Below, in pieces: positions 47,682-59,373 of a stretch of 64,000 bases of DNA. This stretch comes from Ricinus communis (taxonomy: Eukaryota; Streptophyta; Magnoliopsida; Malpighiales; Euphorbiaceae): NCBI RefSeq assembly GCF_019578655.1, contig NC_063256.1, forward strand, positions 12,152,001-12,216,000, given 5' to 3'. The translations under genes were made by a program, and so were the position numbers. The notes beneath the pieces were generated by a model. That model was not told the DNA's origin. It saw only the letters and a list, made by a program, of their open reading frames with translations, and did not search any database. Position 1 is the first letter of the stretch; every line of letters starts with the position of its first letter.

Positions 47682-50604
47682 TGTAATACACAAAATGTTT
47701 TTAATAATAATAATATTAGTAATAATTAATAATAAATTTTTATTTAAATTAATTTTATTTTTTATTTGATTTAATTGGGATGATTTGAATAGAATTTTAT
47801 TGCTAGACAAAATAAGAGAGTATTTTCTATATCTAATTAGTCTAATTTCAAAGAAATTAATTAAGCAAATTTTTTGAAAAATAGATTATATTTTTTGTCA
47901 TTTAATTTTTTCCAATATGATTATATGAATTAATTTCTATATTTGAAGATCATGAAAGGAATAGTAAATAATATTTTAATAAAGAATTTATTGGGAAATG
48001 ATAAATTTTAATTAGCAAATGGTATTGATTTTAATTGAAAAATAGTTAGCAAATTGATTAATTAAGTTAATTAAGTGTTAGGATTAAATTGATAATTAAT
48101 TTTGAAATAAGGTTTAAAATATAATTTTATTAATACGGGATTTTAATGAAAATTTGTATGGTTGGTATTTTTGTAATTAAGTGTGCCAGCAAGGGTATGT
48201 TGGTAATTTCACATTTAAAAACAAGAGTAAATAAGTAATTCCAAATTTTCAATAATTCTAATTTGGCCCAAATTAAATAGTTAGGGGCTTAATTGAAAAG
48301 CTGAAAAAAATTTAAGGGTTAATCAAAAATTTTGCAGGGCGAAATTGTTAGTAATTAAAAAGTTAATGGACAAAATGGTAAAGAATAAAAGTTCAGGGGT
48401 CAAAAGTTGATATAGAGAAGAAAGGAAAAGAAGGAGATTGGGGTGCGTAGGGAAGAAGGAGAGGGGGAGAAGGAGCGGCGATGTCGTCTGTGGCCGGCAG
48501 GTGGGACGTGCGCGGAGTTGGTCGGAGGTACAACGGAGGCCGGCGAGTGTGTTGGCGTCAGCAACAACAGCTCCAGCGAGCTGGCGGCGGCAGCAAACAC
48601 AAGAAAGAAGGCAGCGGCTTTCCGACGCCATTCCGGCGTTCCCGGCGCCCAGTAACGGCGATTTTGATCTTAAAATGACCGGTGAGTTGAGGGCTTCTTT
48701 TTGAAAGTAGCGGCGTCAGCTTTGGTGGCCGAAGGAAGGAGTTCCGACGAAGTGATGGCATATCTAGACATATCTGGACTCCCCTCAGCTCAAGCTTTCC
48801 AATGACACCGGTTTCGTGGAGATCGGACTCCGTTTGAAAATCGACGATCGAGATCATTCGTAAATTTCTCTGGATGATCGGGGATCAAATCAAAAGATCA
48901 GAAGCTGGAATCATCATCAGCGCGTTGTCTCGAGTCTGTAGGCGCGTTCGGATCGTCGATCGGACCCCAGCGGCTGGAGGTGAGTCGACCGAGTGATCAA
49001 GCGTCTCAGTAATTCTCTGGCCCATTGATTTTAGAGTTTATTGATAAAAAAATTATATGTTTAATTATTGTGTTGAATATTAGAAAAATTATGTGAGGCT
49101 TATTAGTTAAAATAATAAATTTTCAGATCGTCTGCCAGTTATCATCATTTGTGTTGTCTGGCAGAGTCGGGAAAAATAATGTAGTGTGGTGGCCCGACTC
49201 CCGTTAAGTAAATTGTTGGAAATTTGAAGTGTTTTCTGGCAGGCCCTCGACCCATTATACAGGGGGATAGACGTCCGTGTTTAGGGGAGGTTCTACCGAA
49301 TTTTCGGTACAATTTACCTAAGTCAAAATTTTTAGACAATCAGCCCTAGGAGTCTAGGCCTAGGGTTAATTGTCAAATGTTTTACTGTTATTGATTGAAT
49401 TGTTTTCCGTGGTTAGATCAATTCGTCAGTTCGGCTCGCTCCACCCGAAGCATTGAAGCAGAGTCATGAGGTCGTCAGAACAGTGAGTTAAAGTCATATA
49501 TTTGTTTACATGTGTCATGCTAAGATTTTATGAAATAGTGCTAATTAAATGATTTAATATTTTAATTATTTATTTAATCATTATTTATATATGTTTCATT
49601 TTCTGCATTATGGTTTTTGTGATTGCGTGTTGACTCGGGATGAGACGGCAGTAGAACATGCCACCTGATGGGTTGTATCAGGACCACGTGCGCACCGGCG
49701 TGAATTTGAGTCAGATGGTAAAAGGATAAATTTTAAAAAGGTAAATTTAGGACTTGCCCTGGTCGAGTTTAACTCTATAGGCTAGATAGAGTGTGTTTTC
49801 AAGAGTAAAGGTCCCTGGTCGAGCGTTGCTCTCTGGGCACCGCCTTTATTGGAAACTTAAGTGACCAAACTAGACTTAAGAACCCTAGTCGAGCTTCCCT
49901 CTCTGGGCGCTAGTCTTATTGGAGTAAGTGAGCTGAGAGGCTAAGCCTGTTAATGATAATTAAGTGACCGGACTGGATTTAAGGACCTTCGTCGAGCTTC
50001 GCTTTCTAGGCGCCAGTTCTGTTGGAATGAGAGAGTCGAGACTATTAGTGATGGGGCTAAGATTCTACTGAGGTACTCTGTCCCGTAGTATGAAATAAAA
50101 TTTATTTTATTTTATAGAAGCATAGCATGACACGTATTTTATTTTAATTAAATAAATATTTTATTGAAGTATTTATATTCGTTTTGTAATATATGATTTT
50201 AACTCACTCTCGAGACTGACAGTCTCAATTTTCATTATTTTTCAGGTGTGGTTAGTTTTCTACAGTTCTTTTCTCTAGCAGCCCTACTCCTTCATCCTCG
50301 GGTTAGATGTAACTGAATTTATTAGTATGTTGACTTTTAAAATTCTAGATTCTCTGCAGTAGAAATTCTAGACTTATCAGTTTGTAATTTTATTTAAGCT
50401 CAGATCTTGTCTAATTATGCTGGTAGACCGAATTAAATATATAGAATTTGATGGTTAAGGTTAATTGTGAATTAGTGCTTTGGATTGAGTCCGAATTTCA
50501 ATTTGATTGAGTTAGCGAATAGTCAGGCTTACTACGGGATTTGATGGCCTTAAGCCTACCCATTCCCTAGTACCAATCACGGACCCACAGATCGAGTCGT
50601 GACA
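47682..50604 (+). mobile_element. Solo LTR, family L1, copy 1 (5-bp target duplication AGGAG)
   Basis: 2923 bp, beginning TGTAATACACAAAATG and ending GAGTCGTGACA (TG...CA). AGGAG flanks it at 47677-47681 and 50605-50609: an exact 5-bp target duplication. No internal retroviral genes and no second LTR, so it is a solo LTR left by LTR-LTR recombination. It aligns along its length with 56402-59368: same ends, same GC-rich segment (48430-48990), and the same tandem repeats (GTCGAGCTTCGCTCTCTGGG type, about 49750-50040). It sits inside the gag of the older gypsy element, so it inserted later. LTR length and features suggest a Ty3/gypsy family, by inference. Confidence 0.9.
49757..50040 (+). repeat. 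Tandem repeats inside solo LTR copy 1
   Basis: Four degenerate units of about 70-110 bp, each with CCTGGTCGAG...GCTCTCTGGGCGCC then AAGTGACCGGACTGGA. Family copy 2 has the same arrangement at 58525-58790. Confidence 0.7.
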
Positions 50605-50609
50605 AGGAG

Positions 50610-51690
50610 AGTCTAGTTCTCAAACCCATAATTCTGTATGGATTGAGGATACCATCAATAAAAGAATTAATGATGCCTTGAAGAAGTATAGTGCAGGAAG
50701 AATAATGAGAGAAGAGGTTATCTCTGAGGGCACACCTTTATGCCCGAGCATTCTAGCGGAGCAATTTCTTGAAAAGTTGAGACTGCCGCCTTTAAATTCT
50801 TATGATGGTTTGGGAGATCCTTTAGGCCATGTTAATAATTTCAATATTAAAATGGGATTGCATAACTATCAGATCCTATTAGGTGCAGGACTTTTCCCAT
50901 TGCCCTAAAAGAAAGTGCTCAAAAGTGGTATTAGAGCTTGCTGGATGGCTCTATATATGATTTTGCTACACTTGCTAAACTATTCAAAGCTCGGTTCATC
51001 ACTAAGTGACTTGAATAAGTGTATCCCGAGGTGTGATGAAAGTTTGAAGGATTTTGTGGAGAGATTGAACAGAGAGTTGTCTAGGTAAAAAAAACTCAAC
51101 CAGGATACAGCTATTGACGCGATGACCGACAATACCTATATGAACAAGTTCAATGACTCGCTAATTGTCGACCCTACAGAGTCATACGTCGCGCTTATGG
51201 ACCAAGCTCACAGTTTTATTCGATTGGATGAAGATTATAGAGTGGGAAGGAGATCTGATTATATGATAATCGATCGAGAGGTAAATCTGACCAGCATAAG
51301 AAGGGGTCCAAAGATGATAGAAGGGTGACTCAAGGAGTAGCGATGAAAAGAACTTTGTTCCTCTGAACACATCAAGGACCAATATCTTGATGTAGGTTTA
51401 GAAGAATAAGGGCAACATTCTATCTCCAAACCCTATGAGGGAGCAGACTGCAGACTCGAGAAATAAAAACAAGTTCTGTAAGTTCCATAATAGTCATGGT
51501 CACGCTAGTGAGGACTACATTCATCTCAAAAGAGAGATTGAAAGGTTAATCTAGAGAGGCCACCTTAAGCAGTTCATTGCTGGGGGAGAAGGTTAGTCTG
51601 GAAGAAGCAGAGGTTCTGGGGGATCTAGAGGAACAAGGGATAGAGATTGGGAGGTCCCTGGAAAAAAGAGACGACAATTATCCCATTTTT
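50610..51690 (+). pseudogene. Retrotransposon gag, central and C-terminal part, decayed
   Basis: Downstream half of the interrupted gag. PLCPSILAEQFLEKLRLPPL and SYDGLGDPLGHVNNF (50730-50840) are typical plant gypsy gag wording. Then, across a frame break, come ALKESAQKWY and FATLAKLFKARF (the Retrotrans_gag 'L...A..W' and 'F..L...F...F' pattern, about 50905-51000). A zinc-knuckle-like C-terminal block follows with FCKFHNSHGHASEDYIHLK and REIERLI-RGHLKQFI (51475-51580). Stops and frameshifts throughout. Family assignment of the domain is firm; the lineage (Tat-like) is inferred. Confidence 0.75.
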
Positions 51691-51859
51691 TATTATTAAA
51701 GGTCTGTTAAAGTCTGTTATATCTTCTATATTACCTAGTTACTATACTTAGCAAAATGTCATAAAGTAAAGTTTAAATAAATAGAAAGTCAAAGTGAAGA
51801 AGGATGATTTCATTAAATAAAAAAAAATATACAAGGTTGTGAAGCTCAGGACTCATTTA

Positions 51860-52335
51860 CAATGTTTCGAGCTTCGTTGAGGTTACATCAAGATCATCTC
51901 CTCAAGGAGAAACTGCACTAACAATCTCGGACCTCTCTCGCTCTCCATCAGCTTCTTTAGCAAGTTGCTCCCTAGCTTTGTAACTGATTTTCCTCAATAT
52001 CCAATTCCTCCAAGAAGGACAAATTAGCATCCGAAAACTTAGCCTTCACAGCCTCTTTAACAGCTTCCTCATAGCTGGATAGAAGAAATGACATCTCCAA
52101 ATAGAATCCATCCTTCTCAGCCTCCAACTTCTCATTAGCTGCAGTTTGATCAGCAAGTTTGGAGGTAAGGGACGCACATTCCAGTTCTAACTAGGCAATA
52201 CGGAGATCGGCATTTCTCTTCTCTGGTATGATCGAGCTGAGTTGAGTAGTAGCATTCTCAACATGGGCATTAGCAGCTTGAAGCTTAATTTTCCACTTCC
52301 GTTCCCGAGCAGCAAATTCCTCAGACTGAGATTTT
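51860..52335 (-). pseudogene. Antisense coiled-coil ORF of the gypsy element, decayed
   Basis: Read on the - strand from 52335: SEEFAARERKWKIKLQAANA, NATTQLSSIIPEKRNADLRI, a stop, then LTSKLADQTAANEKLEAEKD and YEEAVKEAVKAKF. This is a heptad-rich coiled coil. Extra antisense ORFs of this type, without known function, occur downstream of pol in Tat-lineage gypsy elements. One in-frame stop plus a frameshift near the end show decay. Its direct proximity to gag marks the missing pol. Confidence 0.6.
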
Positions 52336-52340
52336 TTTTT

Positions 52341-53060
52341 TTTATATTTGACAATGAATCTTGACTTTGTACTTTTTAGATGAGAGTTAAACTTCGATCG
52401 ATAAAATTATATGAGATGGACATGCTAGTTCTATTTAGTGTTTACAACCCAGGTTTGAATGGTTGGAATAGATTTCTCTTAATAATGACAGACTTTTAAA
52501 TATTGAAAATCGAAAAAATTTTACCAGACATTGTTGGATTAACTGTCTAACGTGTAATGGTTGGATTATCGGTTCAATTTCTAAACCAGTGATAAAAAAT
52601 TTTGATTTGGTGCAAGACCAGAGTTGGGGTAAAAGTCAAAGTTGGAGTGTTAGTGCTCCCACTTGTCATCAAGACATCAACTGTGCGGAAAAATAAGACT
52701 GTCAGAGAATGTTTATTCATTAGCGCACAAGGTTGCTCAAGGCAACTGGCCAGTCCTGACAGCAAGTCTCCTTAACAGATGCATGAGATAATAACAGAAA
52801 AAGATGCAGCACCATTTTCCTGAGACAGAAAAAGATAATGACAGTACCAAAACTGTATTAGGCCAAACATTTATATTGCTAACAAGAAGATGTTTACAGC
52901 AGCAGCAGCAGCAACTCATATCATAAAATAAAAGCATAGCATTCCCATTCTGAAATTGCAAAGGATTAAGAGAATTTTCATTCGTGTAATAAAATCGGCA
53001 GATGTTAACAAGATTTATTGTAATTAAATACAATAAATATAAATAAGTAAGATTGTACAT
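52341..53060 (-). other. Unresolved segment with gene-3'-end character on the - strand
   Basis: 52600-53050 is less AT-rich than its neighbours. On the - strand it has an intron-like 3' border (TTTTTCTGTCTCAG at about 52830-52817), an exon-like stretch, and then AATAAA about 100 nt on. It also has a (CTG)n run at about 52899-52913. No protein family could be recognised in any frame. It may be the 3' end of a host gene carried or left by a transposon. Confidence 0.35.
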
Positions 53061-54407
53061 ATATGTAGGTTACTATATCATACTATCATTCAAGAAAATT
53101 CATCTGTTAATGCGTTGGAAAAACAATTCCAATTAGAATAACTTTTGCTGCTTGCTAGCTACATTATCTTAATTATGGTTTTAGGATGATTATAGCTTTA
53201 AGGTGGGTATGATTTATAGGGTTATTTTGAAGAAGAACAAGTGATTTCAATTTCATAATTTTTTGGTATTATTTATAAGACAAATTTCTTTGTCATGGTT
53301 GTGGAAATGGACAGATTTAAGTTGCCATGTTTATAAAATGGCTTTTATAAATCCATAATGATAGTTATTTGACAATAAAATAAATAATTAAATAAACTCA
53401 TTCCCATTTAAATTAATTAATTATAACTTCAAGCCATTTAATTAGTTCAATCCAATTTATTGACATAATTATAAATCGAGACTATGTAATTAATTGGTCT
53501 CATGTTTTGATTGGATACGATCCATCATAACTTAATAAATCTATTTCGTATGTACAATAGCATATCAAAAATTTAGATTTATAAAACAACCAGATGCATA
53601 ATAGAATAACTTACTAATATTATTTTCTTTATGATGAATCGTTAATATATAAGGAATGTCAATAGCAAAACATTTCTTAAATGATTTACCATCACACTAA
53701 CAATTGAAAAATCCCTAAAAATATTCTAAAAGTTCATTTTACACTCTTATGATTACCTAAAGATTATTATTAATTTATTACTAATAAAAATAAAAGATAT
53801 ATATTATAATTAATTCTTTTATCATGAATCATTATAACTAACTAATCGTTTACCAAGCATTGCATGGCCATTATTATAATTTTAATTATAAAATTAAATT
53901 TATAGATATAATTTAATTAATTTTTAATATTTAATATTAATTTATAATAATTTAAAAAATAATAGCAAACTAACTATTTTTAAATGTCTTTAATTTTTTT
54001 TTAAAATTTTATTCGTGAAATAACATAAAAATTATTTTTAAAATATTTATTTATTAATTCTAATATTATATAAATTACCAATATAATTGATATTATAATT
54101 TTTTTTAAATTAGAAATTATTATATAATTAAAAATTAATCTATTAGTGAAATTAATATTTAAATTAATATTTTTATATCTAATTAGAAAACTAATCATTA
54201 TCTAATTAGGAAATTAATTTATTATTAATATGTTATTTTTGGATTAGAATGAGTGTTTAATTAGGAATGTAACTTATTAATCAGTAAAGTAATAAAAAAT
54301 CACAAAAATTACACATAAATTTGAATCACATGTGTCGAAAACAGTATATATATCAAAATAAAAATTTTATATATCAAAACTTAAGTACATCATGTTAAAA
54401 AAATTAG

Positions 54408-54411
<4 letters not shown>
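53061..54411. other. Intergenic, very AT-rich
   Basis: No gene, no transposon ends recognised. Confidence 0.5.

Positions 54412-54471
<60 letters not shown>
54412..54471. repeat. (TA)n microsatellite, about 60 bp
   Basis: An uninterrupted TA run just before the CACTA-type terminus. Confidence 0.95.
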
Positions 54472-54474
<3 letters not shown>

Positions 54475-54484
54475 GTATGATACT

Positions 54485-54670
54485 CACTACAAGAAAATAT
54501 ATGTTTAACAACACTGAAAATTTTATTTAAAAATGCTTTAAAGTGTCATTATAATTATTACCACCGCAGTATTAAGTGTCACAAATTTTATTTAAGAACA
54601 CCTTATAGCGCGACAAATTTGCATTGAGAACACCAAGATTTTTCCCTTGGGAGTTTTAAACAAGTTTTTT
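54485..54670 (+). mobile_element. CACTA (En/Spm-type) transposon terminus, truncated
   Basis: Begins CACTACAAGAAAATATATG, the standard plant CACTA end. It continues with subterminal-type repeats (AACAACACTGAAAA, AAAGTGTCATTATAA, TTAAGTGTCACAAA, AAGAACACC). No matching inverted end is found at a reasonable distance. DNA from 54795 on is duplicated PG flank, so the element is truncated or very short. The right limit is approximate. Confidence 0.6.
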
Positions 54671-54794
54671 AATAAAGCTATCCATTTGAAGGTTTCGGAG
54701 CTTGATTTTGCCTTTTAATGAGTGGATTACTTCTAAAGAGAAATTAAATTTGAAAAAAAAAGTGAAATAATTTAGTTAAGAGCGCCGCCAAACA

Positions 54795-56401
54795 ACGGTA
54801 CATGAACATAGCAGAAGAAGAAGACAATAAAATTAAGCAGTTAAGCCTACATATTCTCATTCCTTGAAGTATCAATATATGACTTTGCTTATGTAAATGG
54901 TTAACACCTACTTATTGATGAAGTTCCTTCTTCGTCAGGTCACTGATCCCAACTGTAAGAAAATCATCCAGAGTCAAATGGGTAGGCCTTTAATTCAATT
55001 AACTCTTGTGGTGTTAATGAATGTTATATAAGACTTCCACTTTCTTGAAATATATAACATGCAATAATAAGCAACAGGATAATTTTTTGCTAGAACCTGA
55101 AAGCAAGTGTCTTAACTTATAACGATGAAGTCTGCTGGTATATCATGGTGGAGTACGTTGTTTTGGGTTAATATAATAAGATATGATGGCGTGATAGCAT
55201 TAATTGACCAAGAACATATATTTTTGATACCTAGTTTAAGTGACACTCTTATGAAATAAAAATCTTATTTTTAAATTTTTATTTCTGTATTAAATGAATT
55301 ATTGTATTTATAAATCATGTGAGAAAATAATTATTTTTCATCAAAACAATATATTATATTAAGCCTCTGATACAATAAGAAAAACACAGTTACAAAGGTT
55401 AGATAATTCTTGGGGCCACAATAGTAAAAGTAACCCAATGTCTTATTTATAGGCTTAATCATACCAACAAATAATAGTGAAATTGCATAATACTCTTAAC
55501 AACTGTTGATGTTGCAGTTGAAAGTGATGTGTCTAAATTAGTACACGCAAGTGTATGAACCAAATTACTATTCAGGCAAGCTCACCACGAGAACAATCTC
55601 ACAAGGAATTGTAAAGCATATATTATAAAGACCAACTATCACATAAAATACTGAAAATAAATATAAACACTCTAAGCCAATGTTTCGATAATGATCTTTA
55701 GTTTAATAAAAGAAATTAAATAACCAGAAAATAATTATGTAACTAGAATTATTAATATAAACTATATGATAAAATAACATTTAATCTAGCTTTTACTCAA
55801 TAATCCCCTTAATTCTCTTAAGTCCTAATTTAATAAATGAGATGGTGATGTGCCTTTTTCCCTAAGTTACTCAAGTCAATGATGCAATTTAGGTTTCTTA
55901 TACCGACATATATTAAAGTAAAAATGATATTTTTAATACTTTTAACCTAAAAAATTTCATAACACATATTACTACTAAATTGATATAATGGTCAACCAAT
56001 AATAATAGATGAAACTAATGAACATATAAAGGCAAAGAAATCATTTATTAAATTCAAAATATATAAGGTTCATACATAATTAAACAGAAAACTAAAACTC
56101 TCTCAAAATTCAAAGGCTCTTTAAGGAATGAAGAAAATTGGTCATCTTTCTCCACGTCTTCAAAAAGCTTCTCTGATTCTTTAAAGAATGATGCAACACA
56201 AGGTAGTTAGATATAGAAGATGATGAACTCCAAAAGTTTCTACAAAGAATAATAGACACCTCCTCTACAGAGATTCTTGGTAGCCGAAGAACTCTCTGTT
56301 TTAATTAACCTCTACTCCTTGTAGAGATTCCCTTTTTAGAGTTCTTTTCTCAATACACAACTCCTATAGTTTATCCCTTAGTATCCTAAATAAACTAAAC
56401 A
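54795..56401. other. Duplicated PG flank followed by unclassified repeat-like DNA
   Basis: 54795-54965 is homologous to 35593-35700 in front of PG6. 55350-56400 has the style of retrotransposon noncoding DNA (GTACACGCAAGTGTATGAACC, ACAATCTCACAAGGAATTG) but no coding motif or ends could be identified. Confidence 0.45.
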
Positions 56402-59368
56402 TGTAATACCCGAAATTTTTATATTTAATAATAATTATATTAATAATGAGTTTTTATCTAAATTAATTTTATTTTATCTTTATTTAGTCTAATTGGAATA
56501 ATTTAAATGAAAAGTTTGAATTTTATTATTAGACGAGTAAATGAGTTATTTTTCTAAATCCTATTAGTTTAAATTTTTAAGTAATTAATTAAGTAAATTA
56601 TTTGAGACATGATTATATTTTGGTTATTCAAATTTTTCTCCAAATGCATATTTATATAAGTAAAATTATATATTGAAAAATTATGGTAGAAATTGTAAAT
56701 GATGTTTATAAAAGAATTTTGGAGAAATTGGTATTTTAATTAATTAGTGGTATTAAATTTTAAGTTGGAAATTTATTATTTAAATTAATTTTGTGTTAGG
56801 ACTAAATTGGGAATTTATTTTGGAATAAGGATTGAAAGTATAATTTTATTTTTATGGGGTTTTAATGGAAATTTGTGAGTTTGGTATTTTTGTAAATAAA
56901 TATGTCGATCAGGGGTATTTTTGTAATTGTGTATTCTCAATAATTCTAATTTGGCCCAAAGTGAATAGTCAAGGGCTAAATTGAAAGGCTAAAAAGAAGT
57001 TTAAGGGTTAAATTGGAATTCTGCAGGATGAAATTGTAAGTAATTAAGAAAGTTGAGGGACCAAATTGTAATAAGGAAAAGTTCAGGGGTCAAAAGTCGA
57101 TATAGAAGAAAGGAAGAGGAGAAAATTGTCAGGGAGAGAGAGTGCGGGCGCCGGGAAGAGAGAGAGAGAGAGAGAGAGTGCTGCGGTGGCGGTGTCCTTC
57201 CCCGGACGACCATGGCAGCTGGCAGCGGCGTCGGTCGAATCACAAGTGTGCCAGCGGCTTCCGAGCGTCGTTCCGACCGTTTCCGGCGACCTTTTCGGCT
57301 GATCTCGGTTGCGATCGGCTCCCCTCGAAGAGAGCTTCATTTTGGCGGTGGTGGCGTCGGTTTTGATGGCCGGAGGAGAGAGTTCCAGCGAAGTGGAGGC
57401 AGCCGCATTTTTCGGCTTTTCCGGCGAAGGATGGACGATCAGAGGACGTATCCCGACTCTCCTCAGCTCAAGCTTCGTAATGGCACCGGTTTCGTGGCGA
57501 TCGGACCTTGTTTGCGAATCGACGGCCGAGATCGTCTGCAAATCTCTCCGGACGATCGGGTGTCAGATCGGGAAATTGAAAGCGGGGATCGTCATCAGCA
57601 CGTCGTTGTGAGTCCGATGATGTGTTCGGATCGTCGATCGGATTCCGGCGGCTGGAGTCGACCGAGCGTCTCGGTAATTATCTCTGGCCCATTAATTTTG
57701 GAATTCTTTGATTTAATTTGTGTCTATTGATTGTGTTGAGTATTTGATGATATTTTTGAGTAAAAAATAATTGTCTGTCAGTTTGCCTGCCTCGTATTTT
57801 GTATTGTGTGGCGGAGTCGGGAAAATAGTGAAGTTTGGGGACCCGACTCCCGTTGTTTGAATTGTTGGATATTTGAAGTGTTTTTTTGGCAAGTCCTGAA
57901 CCCGTTTTTACGGGGGGTAATGTCCGTGTTGTAGGGGAGGTTCTGCCAAATTTTCGGTAGAATTCTCCCGAGTCGAGATTATTAGACAGTCAGTCCTAGG
58001 AGTCTAGACCTAGGATTAATGATCTATTGTTTCAGCGTTTTGATAAATTGTCTTACGTGATTAGATGATCTATCTGTTCGGCTCGCTCCAACCGAGGCAC
58101 CGGAGCAGAGCTAGGAGGTCGCCTAAAACCTGTGAGTTAAAGTCACTTAATCGTTGCACTATTGCTAAGTCTAAATTTAATGTGTTATTTTGGAAGTTTA
58201 TGCATAATATGGTTATTAGTATCACAACGTAAATAATTTCACTGGATTATTAATTATTGAAGATAATATAAGTATTATTATAGTAATGTTATAATAATAC
58301 CAAATATTATCAGTTTTCCACATGAGTTGCATGATGTCTTACTCTAAATCGTTAATCATTATTTTGATATGGTTGAATGACTTTTTTAGACAATAATATT
58401 TATTAAATGTGGTGATTGCGATTTGGGAAATGTGGCTTGTAGAACATGCCGCCTGATGGATTACATCATGACAACGTGCGCACCGGTAATGATCATGGAC
58501 GGGTAATAAGATTTTTATGAGTTCGCCCTGGTCGAGCATGGCTCTCTGGGCGCCGGCTTATTTGAATATTAAGTGACCGGACTGGAGTAAAGGACCATGG
58601 TCGAGCTTCGCTCTCTGGGCGCCGTCCTATTGAAATGAGATGTCGAAGTAAAGGTCCCTGGTCGAGCATTGCTCTCTGGGAGCCGACTTATTTGGATACT
58701 TAAGTGACTAGACTGGAGGTAAGGTCCCTGGTCGAGTATTGCTCTCTGGGCGCCAGTCTTATTGGATCAAGAGAGCCAAAATGGCTACTAGAATTTGGGG
58801 TTAGGGTTCTACTGAGCCACTCGTCCCATAAAAGTAGAAATATATTTTATTTATTTATTTATTATGGTATTTGATTATAATGTGATTTGTATTTACGTGC
58901 ATGGTTTGATATACTGATTTGAATAATCTATATTTTCTGAGAAGAATGCAATAGTTCCCAGATTATTTGATTTTAACTCACTCTCGAAACTGACAGTCTC
59001 ATTTTTACTGTTTTTCAGATTCGTGATTGTTAGTCCTCTCGAGACTCTTACTCAGTAACCCGACTCCTTCATCATCGGGTGGTGTATTCGATTTGGTATG
59101 TTAATTTGTAAAATCTTAGATTCTCCGCAGTAGTAATAGTAGATGGATCAGTTGTAATTTTCTGAGTTTCGGGTCTCGCCTAGTTCTTCTGACAGATCGA
59201 TTTAATTATGTAAAATGTAGCTATTAAGATAATTTTGTGGCTTTAATAATATTAATTTGAGATGAGATTTGTTTGAGTTGTGAGTGTCAGGCTTATTACG
59301 GGATTTGGTGGCCTTACGCCTACCCATTCCCTAGTGCCGGTCACGGGCCCTCGGGTGAGGTCGTGACA
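56402..59368 (+). mobile_element. Solo LTR, family L1, copy 2 (5-bp target duplication AAACA)
   Basis: 2967 bp, beginning TGTAATACCCGAAATT and ending GAGGTCGTGACA. AAACA flanks it exactly at 56397-56401 and 59369-59373. Same family as 47682-50604: shared ends, a shared GC-rich segment (57130-57670), a shared GGGGAGGTTCTGCC...TTTTCGG block, and shared tandem repeats. No internal genes and no second LTR, so a solo LTR. A 225-codon open frame across the GC-rich part (57053-57730) is low-complexity and not preserved in copy 1, so I do not call it a gene. Confidence 0.92.
58525..58790 (+). repeat. Tandem repeats inside solo LTR copy 2
   Basis: Four units of about 70 bp, each with CCTGGTCGAG...GCTCTCTGGGCGCC and AAGTGACCGGACTGGA. 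Less diverged from each other than those in copy 1. Confidence 0.8.
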
Positions 59369-59373
59369 AAACA

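Larger units (their letters stand above)
46990..52340 (+). mobile_element. Ty3/gypsy-type LTR retrotransposon remnant, pol missing, hosting a solo LTR
   Basis: Parts in order: a TCTGACGCCATCTATGAGAA block (about 46998-47018) resembling the GGCGCCGTCTGTGGGAA leader of plant Tat-type gypsy elements; a degenerate gag; a nested 2.9-kb solo LTR (47682-50604); the rest of gag; then directly an antisense coiled-coil ORF. No protease, reverse transcriptase, RNase H or integrase motif is visible, and I cannot recognise its own LTRs. Gag followed by an antisense extra ORF is the arrangement known in the Tat lineage. The missing middle implies a large internal deletion or a non-autonomous derivative. 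Ends are approximate. Confidence 0.6.

Noticed and set aside
48438..48704. Several overlapping open frames on both strands
   Set aside because: Same GC-rich LTR segment in the other copy. Overlap in several frames reflects composition, not coding.
57053..57730. 225-codon open reading frame on the + strand
   Set aside because: It lies wholly in the GC-rich part of a solo LTR, is rich in simple R/E runs, has alternative open frames on both strands, and the sister LTR does not keep it.
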